A DNA stretch of 11,891 bases, taken from contig JAURXW010000174.1 in the NCBI GenBank assembly GCA_030654205.1, forward strand, positions 1 through 11,891. The letters run 5' to 3'. Below the pieces are notes generated by a model. It saw only the letters and a program-made list of their open reading frames with translations. It had not been told where the DNA came from and searched no databases. The translations under genes and the position numbers were made by a program. The stretch comes from Bacteriovorax sp. (GTDB lineage Bacteria > Bdellovibrionota > Bacteriovoracia > Bacteriovoracales > Bacteriovoracaceae). Below are positions 1 through 5,184 of this stretch, piece by piece. Every line of letters begins with the position of its first letter. Position 1 is the stretch's first letter.

Positions 1-621
1 GAATGTGGAAATACCAAAGTTTATGTCACAGTGACAGTTGACGATGGAGTCCCGCCGTTTTTGAAAGGCAAAGGCGAAGGATGGCTTACGGCTGAGTATT
101 CAATGCTACCTTCAGCAACTCATTCTCGAAACAAAAGAGAGAGAAATGGAGCCAGCGGAAGAACTCAAGAAATTCAACGCTTAATTGGTCGTTCACTTCG
201 CTCGATTATTGATTTAAAAAAAATTGGAGAGAGAACTGTTCAGATAGATTGTGATGTTATGGTCGCCGATGGTGGAACTAGAACTACTTCTATTTCCGGA
301 GCTTATGTCGCCTTAGCAATTGCTATGAAGAAATTAATGAACGATGGGGCCATAAAAGAAAATCCCTTAACTGAGCAACTCGCAGCTATTAGTATTGGTA
401 TTACTAAAGCTGGAAAAATTATTGCCGATTTAAACTACGAAGAAGATTCAAGCTGTGAAACCGATATGAATATTGTTATGACAAAAAGTGGAAAGTTTGT
501 AGAAATTCAAGGAACGGCCGAAGGTCATCCATTTTCTCATGATGAACTAATGGCAATACTTGATTGTGCGAAGACCTGTATGGAAACAGTATTTTTAAAA
601 CAAACTGAGGCACTTCAATGA
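1..621 (+). CDS. rph: Ribonuclease PH, 5'-truncated by the window edge
   Basis: RNase PH is a phosphorolytic 3'-5' exoribonuclease that trims tRNA 3' ends and works as a hexameric ring in the cytoplasm. The reading frame is open from base 1, so the gene starts outside the window; alignment from memory with the E. coli protein suggests about the first 30 residues are missing. Visible family blocks are GVPPFLKGKGEGWLTAEY, the GRTQEIQRLIGRSLR block that carries a phosphate-contacting Arg, the GGTRTTS phosphate-binding loop, and EDSSCETDMN, whose two Asp residues match the catalytic pair (Asp178/Asp184 in E. coli numbering). The end IEVQGTAEG-like block is also present. The stop overlaps the start of the next gene by ATGA, so the two are probably translationally coupled. 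Nothing in the visible part suggests damage. Confidence 0.97.
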   Translation, partial: ECGNTKVYVTVTVDDGVPPFLKGKGEGWLTAEYSMLPSATHSRNKRERNGASGRTQEIQRLIGRSLRSIIDLKKIGERTVQIDCDVMVADGGTRTTSISGAYVALAIAMKKLMNDGAIKENPLTEQLAAISIGITKAGKIIADLNYEEDSSCETDMNIVMTKSGKFVEIQGTAEGHPFSHDELMAILDCAKTCMETVFLKQTEALQ

Positions 622-1199
622 TTGAGCTGATTTTAGCAACAGCTAACGCGCATAAGGCTGAAGAGTTTGCAGCACTTTTTGATCCAAAAATCCTAAGTAT
701 AAAAGCTGCTCCTAAAAAGCTAGAGGTCATTGAAGACGGTTCAAGCTATTTTGAAAATGCTAAACTTAAGGCCCAGGGCTATTATAATGAATTTAAAATT
801 CCTGTCTTGGCCGATGATTCAGGATTAAATGTCGAAGCCCTCTCTGACGAGTTAGGAATCCACTCCGCTCGTTTTGGTGGAGAGGGGTTAACAGATTTTG
901 ACCGCGCTAATCTTTTGCTCAAAAAAATGGAAGGTAAAACAAATCGCCAAGCTTATTTTACCTGTGTTTTATGTGTGTATTTAAATGATAAAGAAATTTT
1001 TTATTTTGAAGGGCGAATGGCCGGAAGCATTGGTTACACATACCGAGGAAGTAGCGGCTTTGGCTATGATCCAGTATTTATTCCCAATGATGTTGAAGGA
1101 GAGCTAACTGTGTCAGAGCTTCCGGAATGGAAAAACAAGAACTCACACCGAGCTTTGGCCACAAATCTCGCTCAAAAGTTTTTCTCCCAAAGGAATTAA
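618..1199 (+). CDS. rdgB: XTP/dITP pyrophosphatase (RdgB/HAM1 family)
   Basis: This enzyme hydrolyses non-canonical purine nucleotides (ITP, dITP, XTP) to monophosphates plus pyrophosphate, keeping inosine and xanthosine out of DNA and RNA. The 193-residue length is normal for the family. Motifs are in order: ATANAHKAEEF at residues 7-17 (the T-x-N-x-x-K nucleotide-binding loop), SYFENAKLKA near 42-51, the ADDSGL catalytic acidic loop at 65-70, the GFGYDPVF block with F148-P152, and NSHRA at 175-179. The usual acidic stretch before SHR is altered to SELPEWKNKN, which I regard as ordinary variation. The ATG at 618 overlaps the rph stop. The rph-rdgB pairing is common in proteobacteria. A 12-base perfect palindrome (GGAATTAATTCC, 1192-1203) covers the stop codon but has no U-run, so it is not a terminator. 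Confidence 0.96.
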   Translation: MIELILATANAHKAEEFAALFDPKILSIKAAPKKLEVIEDGSSYFENAKLKAQGYYNEFKIPVLADDSGLNVEALSDELGIHSARFGGEGLTDFDRANLLLKKMEGKTNRQAYFTCVLCVYLNDKEIFYFEGRMAGSIGYTYRGSSGFGYDPVFIPNDVEGELTVSELPEWKNKNSHRALATNLAQKFFSQRN

Positions 1200-1204
1200 T
1201 TCCG

Positions 1205-1233
1205 TTGCCAAATGATCATTTTTAACATATAAA
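1205..1233 (+). promoter_or_regulatory. Sigma70-type promoter of the tRNA-Pro gene
   Basis: TTGCCA at 1205-1210 (five of six bases of the -35 consensus) lies 17 bases upstream of TATAAA at 1228-1233 (five of six of the -10 consensus). Transcription would start near 1240, about 23 bases before the mature tRNA 5' end. Spacing and position are what a tRNA promoter should show. Confidence 0.65.
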
Positions 1234-1262
1234 AGTGAACTATCTTTTTGTTTCATTTATGT

Positions 1263-1339
1263 CGGAGCGTAGCGCAGTTTGGTAGCGCATCTGCTTTGGG
1301 AGCAGAGGGTCGGAGGTTCGAATCCTCTCGCTCCGACCA
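1263..1339 (+). tRNA. tRNA-Pro (anticodon TGG)
   Basis: The 77-base cloverleaf folds fully. The acceptor arm is CGGAGCG (1263-1269) pairing with CGCTCCG (1329-1335). The D stem is GCGC/GCGC, and the anticodon stem is TCTGC/GCAGA around the loop TTTGGGA, which gives anticodon TGG for proline. The variable loop has five bases, and the T arm has the TTCGAAT loop with one G-U pair at the stem base. The 3' CCA is encoded at 1337-1339. The last 20 bases also act as the presumed attachment core of the element to the right, yet the gene is intact, as expected when an integrating element restores the tRNA 3' end. Confidence 0.97.
1320..1339 (+). repeat. Left attachment-core repeat (within tRNA-Pro)
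   Basis: The 20 bases gaatcctctcgctccgacca form the T-arm 3' half, acceptor 3' strand, discriminator and CCA of tRNA-Pro. They recur identically at 5004-5023. Eleven bases upstream of the core, GTCGG (1309-1313) also matches GTCGG at the same offset in the right copy (4993-4997), so 25 of 31 positions agree over the extended segment. Confidence 0.85.
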
Positions 1340-1386
1340 TTTTTAAAACTCCTGTAATTTCAATGGCGTATGAGTCTGTTTTTTCT

Positions 1387-1407
1387 TGTTCGTATTTGTT
1401 CGCACGA
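1387..1407 (+). repeat. Left-end TGTTCG motif pair (possible integrase arm sites)
   Basis: TGTTCG at 1387 is followed 10 bases later by TGTTCGCACGA at 1397-1407. The 11-base second motif is repeated exactly at the other end of the element (4883-4893), where it is again preceded by a TGTTCG motif 11 bases upstream. The inner site starts 58 bases past the end of the left core. Pairing, shared orientation and presence at both ends suggest protein-binding sites. Assignment to a recombinase is inference. Confidence 0.5.
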
Positions 1408-1436
1408 GCATCAACTTTTTGTATTAAAGCTCATTC

Positions 1437-1465
1437 TTGCCACAAAAATAAATATAAACTAAATT
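1437..1465 (+). promoter_or_regulatory. Possible promoter of the lipoprotein operon
   Basis: TTGCCA (1437-1442) is followed after 17 bases by TAAATT (1460-1465). The -35 hexamer equals that of the tRNA promoter; the -10 is poor (four of six). It would give a leader of only about a dozen bases before the TTG start. The region is so AT-rich that a chance match is quite possible. Confidence 0.25.
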
Positions 1466-1482
1466 ATTAGCATCTATAAAAA

Positions 1483-3027
1483 TTGAGGTACATTTTTAAT
1501 TTCATAAAAAAATTTCTTCTATTTATTTCTCTATTTCTAAGCTCTTGCTCGCAACTTCTCATTGATAATAATGCGATTAAGGATGAAACCGTTAAGCTTG
1601 TAATCAAATCTTTAAAGCCACAAATTGAAACTATTTTCAATGAAGCCGCTCCAATTGCACCAGCTGGACGCTTGGATTATCCTCTGACGCAAAAACTTCC
1701 AGGACCTACTTTTGATCCATACAAGGTTTTTAGTGGTGAATTAAAATATGATTCAAATGGAAATTTACTTTTATTGCCAGGTGATTACGTCATTCCTGTG
1801 ATGACCTATTGTATGAAACACAGTGGAACTAGTCCCATTGGGCATATTTTTTCTTTGAGTAAGTTGGAAGGTACAAGAGCTGTAATGATTCGAGAACTCA
1901 ATCTTCGGGCACCTCCCAAATTTAATGGACAAGATATTCAAATTGTTTCTTGGAGTTTGCAGGCTGGTTTAGCTTACGATGAAATGACAAAGATTAGTAA
2001 AAACATAATTGATGAAGTGATTCCACAATTTAAATCGGAATTAAAGGAATCGTTTTTATCTATTTTGGAAAAAAAATGGGATCGAGCTTCAAATGCATCA
2101 CACGGATTATTTCCAACCTTTGCAAATAGCTCAGATGATTTGCTTAATGAATTAGGAATTGTTGGACAAAAAATTAATGAAATTAGAAAATTTAAAAATC
2201 GACTTCATGATGTTGGTAATGATTACTCAAGATTAAGTGAATTAATAAATATAACTTCCAATTTAAATAAAAAAGAAATTTCAGAAACTTCATGGTCTCA
2301 AATTTCTAATAATATTTATGCTCGTTTTGTAACTGATGGACATTTTCAAGACATTGGTTTTGTGCAGATTAGGATTTTAGCTGGTGGATTAAATACTGCA
2401 CAGAAACGAGAAATAAATTCTATATCTATTAACGATGTAGTTTTTGATCTTCTTTCATTGCTTGCTAATCCTAATTCGGATGTAATTCAACCTCTGACAT
2501 TTTCTCCTTTGTATGGATTTGCTGGCGTTATGGTCTTGCCCGCTTTAGCTGATTCACCACTGGCCGCAACAATGATTTTAGCAGCAGTGCTAGCAGCTAA
2601 AACTATTGATTGGGATTCTTTTTTTAAGCTCTACGATCTCCTAAAAGACTCAAGCTATCCGCAAGTTCAAAAAAAATTGGATAAAGGAATCCATGCCCTT
2701 CAGGAAGCCCACGACGAATTAGAAAAGCCATTGAGGGAAGCGGGGATAATTAATGGGAAAACGAAAGACACTTCAACCGACAAGAAGAACGATACTCGAC
2801 AATATGATAAGTCTGGTGGAGAAAAAGAACTTGAAAAAGATTTTGATAAATTACCCGGAGAAGTACAAATTGCCTCAGATGGAACTGAATATAAAACTTT
2901 GCCAAATGGAAGCAGGGTTGTTAAGCGTCCAGCAAGTGATAAACAAGCACCAACATTAGAGGTTCAACCATCTCAGAATGATTCTAAAATTTATGAGAGA
3001 CTTAGAATAAAAGTGAGGTATTTATGA
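1483..3027 (+). CDS. Lipoprotein with variable-looking C-terminal tail, possible polymorphic-toxin carrier
   Basis: I do not recognise a named family. The 514-residue product begins with a lipoprotein signal: basic start, hydrophobic core from residue 11, lipobox FLSSC with Cys22, so it should be lipidated and held at the outer or inner membrane. Residues about 98-165 form a compact conserved-looking block with GDY (100-102), YC (109-110) and an IQ-x2-SWSLQAG stretch around W157. Residues about 165-270 look helical. Residues about 343-373 hold two short hydrophobic segments that could insert in a membrane. A charged Lys/Asp/Glu linker follows, and residues 449-486 are repeated downstream in an orphan fragment. 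The final 28 residues end in KVRYL. The start is TTG; an in-frame stop at 1477 rules out anything upstream, and no ATG lies before the signal sequence. The stop overlaps the next gene by ATGA. Function is unknown; a surface-anchored toxin is one inference. Confidence 0.8.
   Translation: MRYIFNFIKKFLLFISLFLSSCSQLLIDNNAIKDETVKLVIKSLKPQIETIFNEAAPIAPAGRLDYPLTQKLPGPTFDPYKVFSGELKYDSNGNLLLLPGDYVIPVMTYCMKHSGTSPIGHIFSLSKLEGTRAVMIRELNLRAPPKFNGQDIQIVSWSLQAGLAYDEMTKISKNIIDEVIPQFKSELKESFLSILEKKWDRASNASHGLFPTFANSSDDLLNELGIVGQKINEIRKFKNRLHDVGNDYSRLSELINITSNLNKKEISETSWSQISNNIYARFVTDGHFQDIGFVQIRILAGGLNTAQKREINSISINDVVFDLLSLLANPNSDVIQPLTFSPLYGFAGVMVLPALADSPLAATMILAAVLAAKTIDWDSFFKLYDLLKDSSYPQVQKKLDKGIHALQEAHDELEKPLREAGIINGKTKDTSTDKKNDTRQYDKSGGEKELEKDFDKLPGEVQIASDGTEYKTLPNGSRVVKRPASDKQAPTLEVQPSQNDSKIYERLRIKVRYL
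2827..2940 (+). repeat. C-terminal linker repeat, copy 1 (inside the lipoprotein gene)
   Basis: This 114-base segment encodes lipoprotein residues 449-486, beginning ELEKDFDKLP and ending VVKRPASD. It recurs in the same orientation at 3532-3645, with 30 of 38 residues identical by my count and no gaps. After both copies the sequences diverge completely. That is the pattern seen when one conserved linker carries alternative tails. Confidence 0.85.
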
Positions 3028-3524
3028 AAGTTGAATCCGCTTATGGGAATGAAGTTTATCTAGAGGATTGGAATACGCCCATAATGCATAATAATCAGCT
3101 TTGGCTTGTAGCTGAACTTAGAATAATGAATGATATTCATTTATTTTTTAAACTTAATTCTGATAGCCGAGATGAATTTTATGCAATTACAATATCATCA
3201 AGATGTCCATTGAGAATAACTGACGAAACATATGCCTATAATTGCATCGGGAAATATTTAAATAGAAAAGTTCCAAGAAATAAAGATGAAAAACGTTGTT
3301 CGACTTTAAAGCTTTGGAATACTTCCTTTATAAAGGATATTGAAGAAAACAACGCGCTTTCGGGGTATGCACTAGAGCGAGATAAAAATATTTTTCAATA
3401 TTTGATAATTACGGATGATGAGTGGGTAGAATTCATCTCTTTAAGTCCAGTTGAATGGGTATTTCATAAAGGTGTAAAAATAGATGAATTAATAAATGCT
3501 TATATGAAAAAATCGTTAGGATAA
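3024..3524 (+). CDS. Hypothetical 166-residue protein coupled to the lipoprotein, possible immunity partner
   Basis: No family recognised. The ATG at 3024 overlaps the lipoprotein stop (ATGA), and GAGG at 3015-3018 gives a good ribosome-binding site five bases upstream, so the two genes are co-translated. The product has no signal peptide and no membrane segment and is therefore probably cytoplasmic. It is rich in aromatic and acidic residues, with stretches such as DDEWVEFISL near the C-terminus. Small, soluble, coupled proteins directly downstream of a variable-tail surface protein are often immunity proteins in polymorphic toxin loci. That position is the only argument for such a role here. 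It is followed immediately by the orphan lipoprotein-tail fragment. Confidence 0.7.
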   Translation: MKVESAYGNEVYLEDWNTPIMHNNQLWLVAELRIMNDIHLFFKLNSDSRDEFYAITISSRCPLRITDETYAYNCIGKYLNRKVPRNKDEKRCSTLKLWNTSFIKDIEENNALSGYALERDKNIFQYLIITDDEWVEFISLSPVEWVFHKGVKIDELINAYMKKSLG

Positions 3525-3699
3525 CAATCGGGAGCTTCAAAAAGATTTTGATAAATTGCCAAGAGAAAGACAAATTGCTTCAGATGGAACCGAATATAAA
3601 ATTTTACCAAATGAAAATAAAGTGGTTAAACGTCCAGCAGAGGATCGATGTCTTGTGGGTGAATGTGAGTCTGAAAAAGAGTTAAAAAAGTATGAATAA
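3520..3699 (+). pseudogene. Orphan C-terminal fragment related to the lipoprotein tail
   Basis: A start-less reading frame opens after an in-frame TAG at 3517-3519 and ends at TAA 3697-3699. Residues encoded from 3532 to 3645 (ELQKDFDKLP ... VVKRPAED) match lipoprotein residues 449-486 at 30 of 38 positions. The remaining 17 residues, ending KELKKYE, share nothing with the lipoprotein end and contain two Cys. The frame has no plausible ATG/GTG/TTG at its start or ribosome-binding site, so it is unlikely to be translated on its own. It fits either a decayed duplicate or a silent alternative C-terminal cassette, as in polymorphic toxin loci. Its stop overlaps the RhuM-gene start by eight bases, so a later rearrangement may have trimmed it. 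Confidence 0.75.
3532..3645 (+). repeat. C-terminal linker repeat, copy 2 (orphan)
   Basis: Second copy of the 38-codon linker found at 2827-2940. The amino-acid sequence is better kept than the third codon positions, with several silent changes (for example TTA/TTG, CCC/CCA, GCC/GCT). This suggests that the copies diverged while the protein sequence was under selection, rather than by a very recent duplication. Confidence 0.85.
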
Positions 3700-4792
3700 G
3701 AAAAATAAAGAAGTCTCGATCGTTCGTTCTTCGGCTGCCGAATATATTACCTTTGTTGCAAGCAGTGGCAATGGTGGCGTTGAAGCCATATATGCGGATG
3801 AAAATGTCTGGCTCACGCAAAAGATGATGGCCACACTTTATGATGTGGATGTCCGTACCATCAATTATCATTTAAAAAAGGTCTTCTCAGATAGTGAGTT
3901 AGAAGAAAATTCAGTTATCCGAAAAATTTGGATAACTGCTAGTGATGGCAAAAAATACGAAACTCAACATTATAATCTGTCGGCCATCATTGCTGTGGGC
4001 TACAAGGTTAATTCCGAACGAGCAGTTCAGTTCCGTAAATGGGCCACAACCATTGTTGAGGAATTTGCAATTAAAGGATTTGCAATGGATGATGAGCGTC
4101 TTAAAAATGATGGCTCAATATTAGGTAAAAAATATTTTGAAGAGCAATTACAGCGTATACGAGAGATAAGACTTTCTGAACGGAAATTTTATCAAAAAAT
4201 TACCGATATCTATGCCAATGCTGTTGATTATGATGTGACTGCCCAGGCAACTAAGCGATTCTTCGCGACAGTGCAAAATAAACTCCACTGGGCCATTCAT
4301 AGACAGACTGCTGCTGAAATGATTGTTAGCCGTGCCGATGCAGAAAAACAGAATATGGGACTCACTGCATGGACAGATGCTCCTCGGGGAAAAATTCAAA
4401 AATTTGATGTTGTTGTTGCTAAAAATTATTTAAACAAGGATGAGATGGAACAACTAGAACGCCTAGTGAGTTCATATCTTGATCTGGCTGAAGACATGGC
4501 AAAACGACATATTCCAATGACCATGCAAGATTGGGAAGTACGTCTCAATCGCTTTCTTGAATTAACTGATCGAGGTGTGCTCCAAGACGCTGGAAAAGTC
4601 AGTGCTGAAATTGCTAAAACGCACGCTGAGTCAGAGTTTGAAAAATATCGAATTATTCAGGACCAACTTTTTGAATCTGATTTTGATAAGCTTGTGAAAA
4701 TTACGGCCCCAGTAGCTAAGAATCGTTCCCAAAAGACCCTTTCAGATAACTCAAAGAATGCCCCTAAGACAAAATCACGGAGGGAAAAGTGA
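3692..4792 (+). CDS. rhuM: RhuM-family protein (virulence RhuM domain)
   Basis: The 366-residue product matches the RhuM family as I remember it: FVASSGNGGVEAIYADENVWLTQKMMATLY near residues 21-50, a following helix-turn-helix-like segment (DVDVRTINYHLKKVF), then ITASDGKKYETQHYNLSAIIAVGYKVNSERAVQFRKWA, and a C-terminal half with DVTAQATKRFFATVQNKLHWA and the MTMQDWEVRLNRFLELTDRGVL block. Length is about full for the family, with a Lys/Arg-rich tail. RhuM was named from Salmonella pathogenicity island 3, which is itself inserted at a tRNA gene, and relatives often sit in genomic islands and beside type I restriction loci. Its biochemical activity is not established to my knowledge. The ATG at 3692 overlaps the orphan fragment stop and has only a weak purine-rich upstream site. 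GC content seems higher than in the two genes before it, hinting at separate origin. Confidence 0.88.
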   Translation: MNKKNKEVSIVRSSAAEYITFVASSGNGGVEAIYADENVWLTQKMMATLYDVDVRTINYHLKKVFSDSELEENSVIRKIWITASDGKKYETQHYNLSAIIAVGYKVNSERAVQFRKWATTIVEEFAIKGFAMDDERLKNDGSILGKKYFEEQLQRIREIRLSERKFYQKITDIYANAVDYDVTAQATKRFFATVQNKLHWAIHRQTAAEMIVSRADAEKQNMGLTAWTDAPRGKIQKFDVVVAKNYLNKDEMEQLERLVSSYLDLAEDMAKRHIPMTMQDWEVRLNRFLELTDRGVLQDAGKVSAEIAKTHAESEFEKYRIIQDQLFESDFDKLVKITAPVAKNRSQKTLSDNSKNAPKTKSRREK

Positions 4793-5003
4793 TTACTGGT
4801 GCACGGAAGCCGGCCCATTTAAAAGCGCTCTACAGTGAATTTTTAATAGCGGCATAATTAAGGATAGGTTTTGTTCGCAATCTGTTCGCACGACTACATG
4901 AAATAACGTGTAACATAATGAGACAAGATGAAACAAAAAGATTGGCAAGCTATTGAGATCTTTATATCCTTCTGAAATTGTTAATAATAAAAGTCGGCTT
5001 CGT
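4793..5003. other. Right-end noncoding segment of the element
   Basis: This 211-base stretch after the RhuM gene holds no convincing gene; only tiny frames of about a dozen codons with ATG are present (for example at 4918). It contains the right-hand TGTTCG motif pair (4872-4893). No hairpin with a U-run was found, so RhuM has no obvious terminator. This is where an integrase gene might once have been, but I see no recognisable remnant. Confidence 0.6.
4872..4893 (+). repeat. Right-end TGTTCG motif pair (possible integrase arm sites)
   Basis: TGTTCGCAA at 4872-4880 is followed 11 bases later by TGTTCGCACGA at 4883-4893, identical to the left-end motif at 1397-1407. The pair ends 110 bases before the right core repeat. 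Both motifs lie in the same orientation as at the left end. Confidence 0.5.
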
Positions 5004-5023
5004 GAATCCTCTCGCTCCGACCA
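5004..5023 (+). repeat. Right attachment-core repeat (tRNA-Pro 3'-end fragment)
   Basis: Exact 20-base copy of the tRNA-Pro 3' end including CCA. It is not a tRNA gene, because no 5' acceptor strand, D arm or anticodon arm precedes it. It marks the junction between the element and the ancestral sequence that leads to smc. Confidence 0.85.
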
Positions 5024-5184
5024 CTTTTTGAATTAAAGATTTAGTAACTCTTCCTCTGAAAACCACTCTTACATTCTCTTAACTCACCAAATTTATCATG
5101 TACTCTTTACTTCATTTATGACACATTTATCATGAATTTAAGAGGCACACACAATATAAACAACACACAGCAAAGGACGCGCTT
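5024..5184. promoter_or_regulatory. smc upstream region with repeated ATTTAT motifs and ribosome-binding site
   Basis: No gene is visible. ATTTATCATG occurs at 5091-5100 and 5125-5134, and a related ATTTATGACA lies between them at 5114-5123, so three similar motifs stand 23 and 11 bases apart. They may bind a regulator or may only reflect AT richness. I find no convincing -35/-10 pair. AAAGGA at 5172-5177, seven bases before GTG 5185, is a good Shine-Dalgarno sequence and fixes the smc start. Confidence 0.4.

Larger units (their letters stand above)
1320..5023. mobile_element. Putative tRNA-Pro-integrated element without an integrase (about 3.7 kb)
   Basis: The stretch is bounded by an exact 20-base direct repeat of the tRNA-Pro 3' end (1320-1339 and 5004-5023). 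This is the classic footprint of a tyrosine-recombinase island, with an intact tRNA on one side and a 3' tRNA fragment on the other. Just inside each boundary is a same-orientation pair of TGTTCG-type motifs resembling integrase arm sites. The interior holds a lipoprotein gene, a coupled 166-residue gene, an orphan C-terminal fragment and a RhuM-family gene, none of which looks like housekeeping. The flanking rdgB, tRNA and smc look like core genome. I see no integrase, excisionase, transposase or replication gene, so the element is either mobilised in trans or a remnant. The boundaries are seen directly; mobility is inferred. Confidence 0.72.

Noticed and set aside
1192..1203. Perfect 12-base palindrome GGAATTAATTCC at the rdgB stop
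   Set aside because: No loop and no U-run, so not a terminator; its AT-rich centre makes chance plausible.
1279..1470. Open frame of 63 codons starting inside the tRNA gene
   Set aside because: It begins within tRNA-Pro, has no ribosome-binding site, and its sequence is read-through of the tRNA and the element's left end.
2753..2959. Lysine-rich 68-codon frame overlapping the lipoprotein end
   Set aside because: Frame-shifted shadow of the charged linker; the lipoprotein frame is supported by the downstream repeat and the ATGA overlap.
3626..3871. - strand frame of 81 codons across the RhuM start
   Set aside because: Antisense to recognisable RhuM sequence and without a ribosome-binding site.
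4148..4399. - strand frame of 83 codons inside RhuM
   Set aside because: Antisense shadow of a conserved coding region.
4918..4968. Short ATG-initiated frames in the element's right end as a peptide gene or integrase remnant
   Set aside because: About a dozen codons each, no ribosome-binding site and no recognisable integrase residues.
4993..5023. Possible second tRNA gene
   Set aside because: Only the 3' end of a tRNA is present; no D arm, anticodon arm or 5' acceptor strand precedes it. It is an attachment-site fragment.
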